From NCBI GenBank assembly GCA_030272155.1, contig CP126194.1:6005501-6069500 (forward strand): a stretch of DNA of 64,000 bases. Reading direction: 5' to 3'. Origin of the DNA: Tetradesmus obliquus. Lineage: Eukaryota; Chlorophyta; Chlorophyceae; Sphaeropleales; Scenedesmaceae. Made by a program: the position numbers and the translations under genes. The notes under the pieces are model-generated. The model had not been told where the DNA came from, made no database searches, and worked only from the letters and a program-made list of their open reading frames with translations. Position 1 is the first letter of the stretch. Every line of letters begins with the position of its first letter. Shown piece by piece: positions 52,286 to 64,000 of the stretch.

Positions 52286-53725
52286 CCACGCCAGCGTATG
52301 GATGCAAAACCGCCAACGCATAATTATAGCAATCCCCTGACAGCAAGATGCGCGCAGACAACACTGCATGCCTGCTTACTACTAACATGCGGATGGACGC
52401 AGCCTAACTAACAGAAAGTGTGCCATTATCGGTTGTGCACCAGACTGCAGCACAGGCAATGTTGAAAGCACGCTACTTGCGCGTCACGTGGATGCTCAAG
52501 GCGTATCAACCGACCTCTGGCTTGACAGCATGCATGCATGCAAGCAAGGTGCACAGCAGCCAGCGCGGAAAGCTGCGCAGCACGACAGCATCACAGCGGC
52601 TGCACCCTTGAAACCGGAATATGGCAACAAAAAAACATCAACAGGGAGTTGTCAAAAGCAAAGCTTGCAAAGATGCAGCCGCCGTCCTGTGCTCGCTGCG
52701 CGCCCCCCACGCTGAACTGACAGACACACCCGCAGCTCTCCAAACACATGTCCCAAACTCACAGCCACACCACACGAGGCGAAACGCCCCCGGCCTGTCA
52801 CAGCAGTTTTCCTCGCAATGCACCAGCCAGTCTCGAATAATGGTACACACAAGAGAGCGCCTACGGCGCAGCGCCGCAACGCATGCACCCGCGCCACAGT
52901 CAGGGGGATGGTACAGGGAGCGCACGCCGACACAGCCGCAGCTCACTGCCGCAGCAGCCACAGCAGGTGTGCTCAATGTCATATGCATGCCTCATCAAGT
53001 GCGTTAGCCCTCAAAGCAAACCGCACGGATCATCCCCAACCCAGCCATATAGCTCACACTCCCCGCCAGCCCACCGCACCCCGACCTCCCCTGCACTCAA
53101 CCCCCGCCCAGCCGCCCCCCTGCGTGGCCAACAATACAGCGCCAGGCACACAAACACACACAGAATCAAGGCTACGAGTGCAGCCCAACAACTACCTGCC
53201 TGAGTAGCCCCTCCCTGCCAGCCCTGCTCAACACACCCCACCCACCCGCCAGCCCCACCAACCACCAAAACTCGCACACATTGTAGAACAGCAGCTGCGG
53301 CGCACCACGACCCCACCAGGTGTGCAGCTTCAAGCGCTTGCAGCCTCGGCTGCCGCAGTGGCATGACCACCACTGGCACACCAGCAGCAACGCTGCTGCG
53401 CTGCACAGCAGCTGCTGTGCTCTGCGCCAATGCATCAGCCCGCCTGCACCAGGAACCTGCCATGCAAACAAACCAGCGCGCACAGTGCAGCATGCAGCGT
53501 GCGGCTCTCCCAGCAGGATGGCATGAGTGCTGCTCTGTGCCTGTTGCTCATGCACAGCCGAACACCACCACCGCTGCCATGGCTGAATGCAGCTCCTTCA
53601 ACCGCAGCGGCTGCAGGACTTCATCGCCAGCACTGCTGCTGTCGCTGTTCGCCGCCGCTCCTGCGCCTAGCATGCAGCTGCCGCCAGCTGCTGCGTTGCG
53701 CGCCTGGCATGCAGCTGCCAGCTGA
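52286..53725. other. Intergenic, no supported gene
   Basis: Holds the distal upstream region of the recombinase gene and the 3' UTR of casein kinase 1. From about 53020 to 53290 the plus strand is C- and A-rich. Frames on both strands there are compositional artefacts. Confidence 0.45.
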
Positions 53726-56700
53726 TCAGTAGCGTGTTGCGCCGTACTGGCCCTGGGAGGTCTGGAGCAGCAGTCTGCATAAAAGACAGCACAGGAGCAC
53801 CACCAGGCTCTCAAGCTGCCCCACCAGAATTGCATTCACATGTTTCCGTGTTTTTGTCGCACACAAACCACAAAGCACACACAGAACCACAAAGCACACA
53901 ATGCGCTACTGCCGGGTGCTGCGGAGCAACTAGGCGCAAGCATTGCTAAACACAGCTACATGTATGTGCAGTGCCAGCTTGCAGAGTACACGTTGCATCT
54001 GCAATCTAGCGCACCCATCATCACCACTGCATCTGCCCTGCCCCTTCAGTGTCCCAGCAATTGCAACGCCAGCCGGATCTACATAAACTCGCACGCTGCT
54101 GCTGCTCACCTCCTGCGGGACGACTCTCCAGCTGCAGCTGCGTCACCAGCACCAATTGCCGCGCCGCCAGCCGCTGCTACGCCAGCGCGCTCAGCGCCCG
54201 GCTGCTGTTGCTGCTGCTCCTGGCCGGCGCCCTCCGGCCGCGGGTTCACCTGCCGCTGCAGGTTCTGGTTGTGCACGTGCTTGAGCACCGTCCAGTCGAA
54301 CACGTAGTCCCAGTGGTAGCCTGCGCCACGCGGCAACGCAGACAAACAACAGCAGCAAAGGACATGTTACATCTTTGTTGACGGTACTGGCAGTCGGCCC
54401 ACAAGGAGCTATCAACACCACATGGCACCACATGGCAATAATTTGCTGCAGACAGGCGCCACAACCAGCTGCCCTAGAGCATGCACTTATCTGTAATGCT
54501 TCCACCCTCACTCATCCCGTCTCTGCCTTCCGCGCGACGCCACTCTGCTGCGCAGCTAGTCACCCTAGGCCTGCATCAGCACCACACCCCCAGCTGCCAC
54601 AATCCTGCGCTCACCCTCGCGCGCAAAGAGGTCCCTGAAGACCTTGCGCAGGTAGGAGTAGTCGGGCTTGTCGTCGAAGCGCAGGCTGCGGCAGTACTGG
54701 AAGTAGGTGGTGAACTCCAGCGGGTAGCCCTTGGTCAGCAGCTCGATGGGCGTGGACATCTTCTTCTCGCTGATCTTCTCGTACTTCTGGCGCTTGGTGG
54801 CGGCCTTGAGCCCCTGCCAGGGCAGGCTGCCGCGCAGGAAGTACATCAGCACGTAGCCCAGGCTCTCCATGTCATCACGCCTGCCGGGTGACGCGGCAGC
54901 AGCAGCAGCAGCCACAGGCAACGACAGCAGCAGCATGTTGAGCACATCTGATCTCAGCATGCACGGACGAGGCAAGCACAACGTTGCCAGCAGCTGAACT
55001 TTGGCTTCCCACCACGCATGAACGAGTGCACAGCACATGCCACTGCCTCATGCGGGTTGCGCGTGACATGGAACAGTGGAGCATAACGAGAACACACGCA
55101 CGCTGTTGCACGCACCTGCTCTGCTCAATGCCGAGGTGCGTGTTGATGCTGGCGTAGCGTGCCGTGCCCGTGAGGTTCTTGTTCTCGCGGTACGGGATGT
55201 GGATGTGGCTCTTGGGGTCCCGGTACTTCTTGGCCAGGCCAAAGTCGATGATGTGCACCTGGCCACGCGGTAGAGCATCAGCAGCAGATCAGGGGCTAGC
55301 ACGCAGCGTCTAAGGGCTGCTGCCAGCAGTGCCAAGGGGCTGCATGCAGCAGACGCCTGCTGCTACTAGCGCCTGCTCAGTTGCAGCACGTCAACATGAC
55401 ATGTGGGCGACTGCCACACCTTCTGCAGTTGCTAGACACAGCCAGAGCTCCCTCGCTAACTGCTACTGCCAAGACGTATGGACTACCCCAGGCTCTGCCA
55501 TACTCTGCTTCAGCTGCCCTTCCTGGCATGGCACAGGCCACCAATCTGCGAGCATCCGTGCTGCAGCTGCCTGCGCTGCTTTGTGCTGCTGTGCAGCCTC
55601 CCTGTCGCCTGCTGTACCTGGTTGGCCTTCTTGCCCAGCCCCATGAGGAAGTTGTCTGGCTTGATGTCCCTGTGGATGAAGCTGCGCGCGTGCACAAACT
55701 CCACTCGCGACAGCTGCAGGCGGCAGCACCACGACAGCAGCAGCAGCGCACACAAGCACGAGAGCGTAAACAAACAGTGCTTGCAGCAGATGCGTCCGCG
55801 CTACCAGGTGTGCGCCTGAGTAAGCAACAACTGAGATATACTTAGCAGCTGATACGCTACGCCAATGCTGTACCCGGCCGCATGTGGCTGCTGCTGCTGC
55901 TGTTGTTGAATAGTCTCCTCCAGTGCATGCCTGGCGCAGCACTTGCTGCTGCTCCTGCTGCTATAACCGCGCTTTGCGTGCTGAGCTGGTGCAGTGCTGC
56001 GACTGCTGCCAGCAGCCTGCCTCTGCAAGCATCTTCGTTGGCAGCTGCGCCAGCTGCTGTTGGAAAGCAAGGCTCAAATCAAATGCTGATCACCTGTCGG
56101 TACTGCTTGATGCCCACAGCAGCAACGCAACAGCCACGACAGGAGGAGGTACAGATCCAAGATAATGCACGCGTAGGCTGTTGCTAGAATTTAACATAGC
56201 CAGGCTGCATCAACTAGGTGCGAGCAGTTGAAGTCGTTGTTCATCGAGCCAGCCTGCACGCACCAGCTGGTCCGCCAGCATTAGCACTGTCTTGAGGCTG
56301 AACTTTCTGTTGCAGAAGTTGAACAGGTCCTCAAGGCTGGGCCCGAGCAGGTCAATGACCATCACGTTGTAATCCCCCTCCACGCCATACCAGCGCACGT
56401 TGGGGATGCCAACTGCAGTAGAGCATAAACACAAGTTCAGCGGGAAAGGCAACAGCAGCGGCAACAGTACCAGAAGCAGCTGCTGTGCACCATGCCTCTT
56501 TGCTTGCTGCCTGCCTGCCTGCCACGCACCTCCACCCTGCAGGATCTTGTATAATTTTGATTCATACAGCAGCTGCGGGTGCTTGGTCTTGATGCTCTCC
56601 TGCAGAACAAGGAGCGGAGTGAGTGTCCATGCACAGCAAGGCCTGCCCGGCTGGCCGCTGACGAGCGTGCTGGTTCGCTTCACGCACCAGCTTGATAGCC

Positions 56701-56976
56701 ACCTCCTCTCCAGTCTGTATGTTGGTGCCTGCAGGCCAGAGCGCGTGAGTCAGCAATGTTCTGTCCAGCGGCAAACATAGCGCCCGCCCCTCTGCCCCGG
56801 CAACGCACCTAAGTAGATATCTCCAAACGACCCGCCACCTGTAGCACAAACGAAGCACGTTAGCGCCTGGCCACGACCCACTGCATGCCCCAAGGCACAG
56901 CGAGGCCTGGGCAGCATAGCTCACCGATTTTGCGCCCCAGTCGGTAGCGTCCAGCTATACGAATGTCTAACGCCAT
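53726..56976 (-). CDS. Casein kinase 1 (CK1 delta/epsilon-like, plant CKL type)
   Basis: Ser/Thr kinase acting on primed or acidic sites in clock, membrane-traffic and growth pathways. Ten exons (56976-56925, 56838-56809, 56728-56688, 56599-56530, 56412-56264, 55713-55618, 55258-55116, 54880-54615, 54320-54110, 53774-53726) close in phase to 368 residues. It starts [18 protein letters not shown]; the Gly-rich loop is [11 protein letters not shown]. Lys40 in VAIKL, Asp130 in [10 protein letters not shown] and Asp151 in [10 protein letters not shown] correspond to K38, D128 and D149 of human CK1 delta. The CK1 signature [20 protein letters not shown], the [17 protein letters not shown] segment and the [12 protein letters not shown] segment follow, then [13 protein letters not shown]. 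The tail is short, Gln/Ala-rich, ending [10 protein letters not shown]. The final 49-bp exon is the least certain part. Confidence 0.96.
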
Positions 56977-57570
56977 GTTTGGCTTCTTGTTTGGCCTGTA
57001 TGCTCCCGCTCTGCCTCCCTGATGATACAGGCCCAGAGCTCGCTCAACTATCCATAGCAAGTCTTGCTGCACCTGCTCTTCCTCCCTTCTCTAAAACAAC
57101 TTAGCGACTAGCCGAAGGGCGCTAGGCTGTGGACAAAGCACGAGCCTCGTCCTTGTTGTTCTCCGGCCCCAACAAAACCTCGCAGAGCAGCGAAGTCGAA
57201 ATGTTTGAAATATGATCGCTACCACCCTTTCCGGTTACAGGGTCATCTTGGCTGTGTGACGTGTGCCTTCCTGGCCTTCCAACAGTCGGTGATGGTGTTA
57301 CTCCTGCTGCGGTCTTTGCAGCCCTGGCCCTTGACGTACGTTTGGGCTGGTGTACACGGATCAAATGCAATACAACATTAGATCGTGAACTGTTTCATCG
57401 ACAAGGTTACATCACGAAAGCATGTCACAGAAATAGACCCCTGCAGCAGCAGTACTAGCATGCTGCGCAGCAGTACTGTGAAGAACAACAAGTTCACGGT
57501 GCTGGCGCATGCAACAAGTGCGACTCACAGACAACCGTTAGTTCCATCCACGAGTGCGCAGAGTGATACA
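56977..57570. other. Intergenic between casein kinase 1 and dynein
   Basis: Promoter and leader of casein kinase 1 and 3' UTR of the dynein gene. TTACA at 57407-57411 (TGTAA on the minus strand) stands about 160 bp behind the dynein stop and is a candidate polyadenylation signal. Confidence 0.45.
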
Positions 57571-60500
57571 TCAGGTATCTAGCTGGCACAGCAGCGCCAC
57601 ACCCTGCAGCACCCAGAAGTCAGTGCCTGTACCGTGTGCAACTGGCAGGCTCACACACAGCACAAAATTGGTGCTCTGGCCTGTCGTGCTCAGTACACCA
57701 GCACGCTCAGACGTTTTGTACAACGGGCATTGGTACTGCTCTGCCGGCGGCTCATCGCTTTGCACCGGCTTGAAGTGCACCACAGGCAGTGGTGTCCGCA
57801 TCACGCCCGGCTGCGACTCCTGCAAGCAGCCAGCTGCGTTGTCCCAGCGGCCGCCATCAATCCACAGCCCATCCACAAAGATGCCATCAGCTGGCGGCTC
57901 TGATACGGCACTGCCTGATTGGCTCTGCATCACCTGCAACATGCGAGAGCAAGGAAGAATCTGTGAGCTCAGCCTGAAGTTCAGGTAGTAATCTGTTTGT
58001 TCACTGAGTTGATGCGATACATCAATGCTTCGCTGTATGAGACCTGATACAGTTGCTGCCTTGCTTTGGTTTTCAAGCCACATATTGATCCAGCCATTGT
58101 GTACCTGAGAACCATGCATCGTGAGTGGGATGATTAGTCGTGAGAGTTTTGCGGCCTAACTAGACTACAGTCGGGTTGCTTGGACTCATCACGCCACCAT
58201 GCGCACCTCGAAGCCAAAGCTGAGCGAGTCAATAGGTATGCTGTACTGGCGCGCATGCATCTGCAGCACGCCAGTCATGAAGCCCTGGGGGAAGAAGAAG
58301 CCAGGCAGCCAGAAGCATGCTGGGGGCCCGTTTGCCAGCCAGCTGCGCATGAACGCCACGCGCGCATGGTAGTCCCGCACCCAGCCAGCCAGCGGCTTCA
58401 GGGAGGGGTAGGCCACGCGCTGCCACAGCACAGGCACCTGCAGGTGTTTTGCGGCACCAGGGGTTTTAGGCCAGCATAGCACAGAGTGGATGAGGAAGCG
58501 CCTGCACTGTGTGCTTGTGCATGCTCTTGGCATGTGTGCATCTCGCTTCATGTCATGTGCTGAACAAACGCCAGCGCTTCTTCCCTAGAACCTCACCCCA
58601 TACATAATGGTCTCTGCGTTGTCATGCGCAACTGCCCTATTGAAATGCATCACTGGATGCAAGGGGACGTACTGCGCCACCTCACGCTGCACCTTCCAGC
58701 ATGCGGCTCTCACGCTTCCACCCTCACCTGGTTCAGCAGCAGCGCATTGTAGGCCGCCTCCAGCTCCGCACTCATCACCACCTGGCCGCGGATCGCAGCC
58801 TGCAGCGCCACCAGGCTCTGCCGCAACACTGCAGCCAGCCGCTGGAAGCGCTCCACCTCCTGGCCCAGCACCACCGACAAGCTGTTCAGCTTGCCGTCAG
58901 GCATGCGCTCAAACAGCCCAGCAGCAGCCTCACTCAGGTCCAGGTCAGCAGGCAGCGCCTCCAAGGTTTCTGCACACAGCGCGGCGACGACGGCATCGCT
59001 GCTGCTGGCGCTGCCGCCGCTGATGCGCGGCTGGATGGACAGCACCGCATCCAGTAGGCGGCGCGTCTCCTGCAGCTGGAAGGCGATGTTGGCGCTGGCG
59101 TGCATGCCAAACACCTCGGGGGCCTCTGTGCTGCATGGCGGCAGGGCGGGTCGAGCAGGTACAGCAGCAGCAGCAGCAGCAGCAGCAGCGGCGGCAGAGC
59201 GGGTCAAGCAGGTACAACAGCAGCAGCAGCATGGCAGAAGCAGGTGTTTTGTTTGTTGTGACCACTCCGCCCACAACACAACTGCAGACTTGGGACAGCA
59301 TTGCTTCTGCCGTTTGCTGCATGCAATGGAAGCCCCAGTATTAGTCTGTGACGCCTGCCCTGCCATCTACTCTGCCAACACCCTCTTTGCCCGCTGGTTG
59401 ACGCGTCAGCTGTCTGGTACCCGCTCACTTGGGCAGCCCCTTGATGTACTCCCTGTATGACTCCATGCTGCCATCCCTGGGCACGCAATAGGTGCCGCTG
59501 TGCGTCAGCGCAGCACACTCGTCACGCACAATGCGCGGCGACAGGAACTGCCGCAGCACGCTCGTCAGGCAGCGGCGGTCAAGGTCGTCCGTCACCCTGC
59601 ACACAGGCATCACGGCAGCGCCAAACACGTCTAAGTTCAGCAGCCGTGTGTGCCTAAAGCATCCTCATCCACTTCAAACAAATTTTGCTCCTCCCCATGG
59701 CCCCTGCTGACTGTACAGCGCGGTGCCCTGCAGTGCATGCCAGCTGCCAGCCGTGGCATGCCGCATGCAGGTCTTGGCACGCCTGCTGCATGCATGCACA
59801 TGCCCCCCAGCTGCACAAAGCTGCAACGCTAGTACTGCACGCACCTGCCGCCGTAGTTGACCTGGCCGATCACATACTCCAGCGCCTCCCAGGGGATGGC
59901 CTCCGCCTCGTTCAGGAACATGCGCAGCGTGCTGCTGCTGCACTCCAGGTCGCTGGCGTTGAACTCGTAGCAGATGTTCCAGCCCAGGGGCCCAAACTTG
60001 CGGCGCTCCTGCAGAGGGGCAACAACAATAGCAACACAGCATCTCATATGCACAGTCTTACCGCGTGTCCTGGCACCTATAAGCGCAGCAGAGCTGTGAC
60101 TCCAGAGCACTGGACCTGAAAAGGCGCCTCACCTGCACCACTGCATGGAAGAACGACAGCGAGAACAGCAGCCGCCGCCACTCGCTGGGCTTGGCCGCGC
60201 AGCTGTCCAGCAGCTCATCGCCTGCATCATTGTAGGTGCGCCCGATGTTGGCCTTCACGCCCTTGGGCGGCTCGTTGGTGAGCTTGATGCCGTTCTGCAG
60301 CACCGGCACCGGGAAGACTGGCGAGGGCATGCTGGTCAGCCACAGCCGGAAGTCCGGGTGCACGTTCTGGCTGGTGCCGTGCGCCAGCTCCTCAACCTGC
60401 AGCAGCAGGATGAGATGCGGCAGCAGGAGGAGGCAGCAGCAGGGCAGGGCAAAGCTAAGACTCGAGTTGGAGTCGACTAAGCTAGTAGTAGCATAGCATT

Positions 60501-63500
60501 GTGCAGCATACTGCCTGCACTGATGGCTTGGTGTGTGACAGTGCACCACATGCTCGCTGTTGCATACTTGCAGATGTGTGAGCCCAGGCAACTGTGTGCA
60601 AGCTCTCACCTGCTCCTGCAAGCGCCGCATCCAGCTGGCTGCCAGGTGGCAGTTCTGCAGGCACACCCAGTCTCCCGCAGTGGCCGCCTGCTTGATCATC
60701 GTCTCTGCCAGCAGGCCCTGGCCCAGGCTGACCAGGTGCAGCCGCTGGCCCATCACCCAGCCCTTGCGCTCACCAAAGCGCTGTAGCATCGCCGTGGGGT
60801 CAGCGCCTGCAGCAGGGGTAACAAGCGCAGATGTGAAGCAGTCAGCACAGCTCGGCCAGCAGCCTCCGGCCACGCTTGCTGCGCAGTTTCTGCACCATGC
60901 ATCATGTGCTACTGCCATACTTGACAGCCTTGTTGTACCACTCCTGCCACCCTGCACCAAGTGAACTCTTGCTGCTGACTCCAACAAGGCAATTGCCGCA
61001 CATGACACCAGCCACTCTAGCAGCAGCCACACCCACAACAGCAACGCCATAAGCAATCGCGCCCCACCTGTCGACAGGATGAAGATGATGGGCGTGCGTG
61101 CGCTCGTCTCCTCAAACACGCCATCCAGCGTCCACGGCTCAGGCTCCGTGAACTCACGCCCCAGCTTGGCAGCCACGTACTGCTGCGCAGCAAACATCAG
61201 CTTCTCCTCCCGCAGCTGCTTCACCAGCAGCAGCGCAGCGAAGCGGCCGCCCAGCTGCTCCTGCCAGGGGCCCGGCAGTGGCTGCTGGTGCGGCTCGGCA
61301 GACTCATACCTGCAGCCAGCACAGCACACACACCATGCGGATACAGTTGATCATGTGTAATCAACTTGCTGGTTCGGTGATCCTCTCAACTTGCTCAAGA
61401 AGATGCAAGGCAAGCTGCAGGTTGAAACTGTGTGCGCGTGAACCACACCCACATGGAGCCACACCTTCAAGACTCCACAACTGCTTGCTCACCATTCCTT
61501 CCAGCCCCTGGCGTCCTGCTGTATGCTATCGCCAAGCCCCTTCAGCGGTGGCACCAGCTGCTCAAGCAGCAGCAGTCCTTGCCAGGCCTCGTCGGGCAGC
61601 CAGTATGCTGCATCAGGCTTGGCCCTGGGCTTGTGGCTGCTGCTGGCGCTGCTGCCACTGCCACTGGTTGTCGCTGCTGTGGCGGCACCCCGAACTAAGC
61701 AAGCCCACTCCACATCTGCAATCTCGTTGGCTGAGGGGTGCCGCAAGATGGAGGTGCAAAGCAGGAAGCTGAAGAGCAGCTTGTGCTCCTCAAACAGGCC
61801 CCTACACACAGGCACAGCCAGCAGTTGTCCCAAATCAGGCATAGGAAGCATAGCCAGGGCATCATGGAGTGAAAGCACGTGCGTCATTCACTGTCATGTG
61901 TCATGCGCTGCATGCAGATACCTCGCATACTTATGAAGTGCGTGTTGCACCGGCTCTGCGCCCGCGTTGCACACCCAGTCCTACCTGGACACGTTCTTGA
62001 ACACAAACGACGTAGCATACTCGCTCAGCAGCTGCAACCGCACAGCCACATCGCCGCTCTTGCCGCTGGCCTCTATGCAGTGGCTGAACAGTCTAATGAA
62101 GTAGGCCAGGCTGAACTGGTACATGGGGCTGATGCCCGCCAGGTCAGCAATAGCAAAGTAGAGGATGCTGCCACGCGTGGCGGCGGGGCGGTAGCTCTCG
62201 CGCGCCGCGTTGATGTTGCGCTCTGTCTCTTCCGCCTCCTTGACGCGGTTCTGCAGGCGGGTGCGATAGTCGGGCATATCAATAATTTTATCCATGCGGC
62301 ATGCAGCTCAACGTGCGGGGGGCTTGAGCGCCAAAGCAGCAGGCAACGCTTCACTTTGCTTTGCACAGTGCGGCTCCCAGCACAGTGTACGGTCCAGTTA
62401 GCAGTAGCAACAACAAGCAGCCAGGCTCAGGTGCCCACCTGTATGGCTGCACTTGTCAGCTTGGAGTTGTTCAGCGTGGCCAGCAGCTGCTCATCATCCA
62501 GGATGTTGCCCTCACACTCACGCAGCAGCTTGAGGATCTTGTCCTGCAGGCAAAATCACACGAATCACAACAGCCAGTGAGGCGCTGGGCAGCCCTGAGT
62601 AGATAACCTGTTGTGGTGCCCTGCATGGCCATTGGAGCAACACCACGCATCTAACCACCACAGCAGCGGTTCATTGCTGGCGCAAGCCAGCATCTGGTGC
62701 AGCACACAACCAAGCACACGGGCAAACAGCAAGTCTGCTGCAGAGCTCACCTCAAGGTCTTGCAGCTGGCGCTTGTCTGCTGCGATGGACGTGACCAGCC
62801 TGTCTCGCTGGTCCTCGAGCTCGGGGCGCTCTTGGCGTACAACTTCACCAAGCAGCTGGTCCTCAAGGCCCTGGAGTGTCAGCAGGAAGCATAACGAGTT
62901 GCAGTGCATTCGACGTGCCAGGCAGGTGCGCACCAAGGAGCAAACTGCAAGCAATTTGGCTGGAAACTGCATGTGAATTTGACAGAGTCCTAATGGGTTG
63001 GCCACACATTGCTGATGTGCTACGTGCATCTGCCCAGCTGAGGCGCCGCATTCACAACACAAACACACACAGCCACACCTGCATCGTGACTGTGAAGTTG
63101 ATGAGTGTGACTTTGATGCACACTTCCGGCAGGTAGTGTGGGTTGGCCAGCTTGGTTGTTATGTACAGCTTAAAGGCGGGGTCGTAGTCCACATCAGCAT
63201 CGCCAAGCCGAATCAGCAGCCGCCCGCCCTGCTTGAACACGCAGCGCTGCAGCACTGGCTCTAGAGCAGGGTCCAGCACCTCACCCACATCCTCGATCAA
63301 GCAGGGATTGCCTGCATGCATAACACGGCAGCAGTCAAAGGTTATTGAGTCAGCTGGAGAGCATCCCCAAGGCAGGAGTGCATGCAGGGCATGTTATGGC
63401 AATAATAGTCGATCAATGTGAGGCGGCTGGTGCAGTAAATGACATTCAGACAAGAGCAGGGGCTATCCGCAACCACCAGTCACCCCAGCTCCGCACCTAT

Positions 63501-64000
63501 ATTGATGCAGTTCTCCAGTGTTCTCAAGAAGTTGCTGTCGGTAAGTTTGATGACGCGCAGCCCGCTGCGGCTCTCCATGTTCTTCACCCACGCATTCGCT
63601 TGACCCTGCAAGCCAGCGCGACAAGAACTCGGCCCCCAACATGCACATATGGCACCAACTTGCAAGCAGCCCTGCCAATTCCTCTCTGCTTGGCACCTCC
63701 AGCAGCATGCACATCCAAAGATGCACAGAAGCTGAATTATGCATAATAGCAGCAAATATCATCAACCACCAAGCGATACGCAGCAGCTGCTGCGACAAGC
63801 ACGAGGCATACCTGTGGGTCAATCATCAGCGGCCAGCGCTTGCCGCGTGTCACCAGGATGCTGCTGTCAATGGATGTGCCATCACTCGGCAGCCCAGCCA
63901 GCAGCCACTCCCGGACCTCAACAGGGCTGGCAAGCGTGCCGCGCAGCATGCAGTTCTGGCTCACTGGAATGGCCAGCTCTTGACACTTGGCCACCCAGCT
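57571..64000 (-). CDS. Axonemal inner-arm dynein heavy chain, DNAH6-like (5' part off window)
   Basis: Motor subunit of a single-headed inner dynein arm in cilia. Fifteen exons in the window (64000-63812, 63605-63497, 63311-63079, 62870-62751, 62543-62439, 62250-61985, 61801-61493, 61309-61068, 60806-60610, 60396-60133, 60008-59845, 59596-59429, 59130-58728, 58437-58207, 57933-57571) close in phase and encode the last 1120 residues. They cover AAA5 ([28 protein letters not shown]), the [20 protein letters not shown] stretch, [23 protein letters not shown]6 ([19 protein letters not shown]) and the C-terminal domain ([50 protein letters not shown], ending [10 protein letters not shown]). The wording of the AAA5-AAA6 linker is nearest human DNAH6 among the sequences I know. 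It implies ciliary genes in this lineage. Confidence 0.95.
59138..59223 (-). repeat. 52-bp tandem duplicate of a dynein splice-acceptor tract
   Basis: GGCGGCAG-GCGGGTC-AGCAGGTAC followed by a CAG run starts at 59138 and again at 59190. On the coding strand this is the (CTG)n pyrimidine tract before the acceptor of the exon starting at 59130. Confidence 0.85.

Noticed and set aside
57934-58119. Upstream extension of the last dynein exon ([13 protein letters not shown] frame)
   Set aside because: The frame is open, but joining 58437-58207 directly to 57933 gives [21 protein letters not shown], which matches the length of other axonemal dyneins; the extra piece has no counterpart.
62251-62295. 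Alternative earlier start of dynein exon 6 ([15 protein letters not shown])
   Set aside because: The acceptor CTGCAG at 62251 gives [17 protein letters not shown], which aligns without a gap to DNAH6; the earlier start would add about 15 unsupported residues.

Overview
The window is nuclear DNA of a eukaryote, most likely a chlorophycean green alga. The evidence is short exons joined by GT-AG introns (commonly GTGAGN donors and TGCAG acceptors), very abundant CAG/CTG trinucleotide tracts, Gln- and Ala-rich proteins, an axonemal inner-arm dynein heavy chain (a ciliated ancestry), a plant-type casein kinase 1 and TGTAA motifs behind some stop codons. The genus cannot be fixed from sequence alone. 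I rebuilt genes by joining exons whose splice phases close exactly; all coordinates below come from that manual work.

Layout. 1-3439 (minus): 3' part of an LRR, transmembrane, class III nucleotide cyclase receptor. 6899-8815 (minus) and 13950-16060 (minus): two low-complexity Gln/Ala-rich proteins of unknown function. 17625-20064 (plus): type II (DNAJB/Sis1-like) Hsp40 with a step-type heat-shock element upstream and a duplicated 3' end behind it. 22542-26690 (plus): LARGE-like GT49 glycosyltransferase, eight exons, with three separate partial exon duplications. 27464-28282 (plus): ISD11/LYRM4, the Fe-S assembly LYR protein. 29007-30057, 30754-32163 and 34151-35134 (all minus): three proteins of unknown function. 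36003-40468 (minus): AmiE-type aliphatic amidase, eleven exons, full catalytic set. 41289-44429 (minus): Cys-rich, probably secreted or membrane-anchored protein. 46470-52027 (minus): Crypton-type tyrosine recombinase with a C-terminal GCR1_C-like domain, nine exons. 53726-56976 (minus): casein kinase 1, ten exons. 57571-64000 (minus): C-terminal 1120 residues of a DNAH6-like axonemal dynein heavy chain, fifteen exons, running off the right edge.

The genes are not an operon and show no common pathway; this is an ordinary gene-dense algal segment. Three things stand out. First, an intact, intron-rich Crypton-type recombinase gene has a dense cluster of inverted repeats 143-258 bp upstream of its start codon. 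Second, short tandem duplications (52-127 bp period) of exon-intron junctions recur in the GT49, amidase and dynein genes, with a larger relative behind the Hsp40 gene; they yield pseudo-exons, one with an in-frame stop. Third, sense-strand (CTG)n tracts repeatedly sit right in front of 3' splice sites, where they form the pyrimidine tract. Long intergenic stretches (3440-6898, 9150-13949, 20331-22541, 32164-34150, 44430-46469, 52028-53725) hold no gene I can support.
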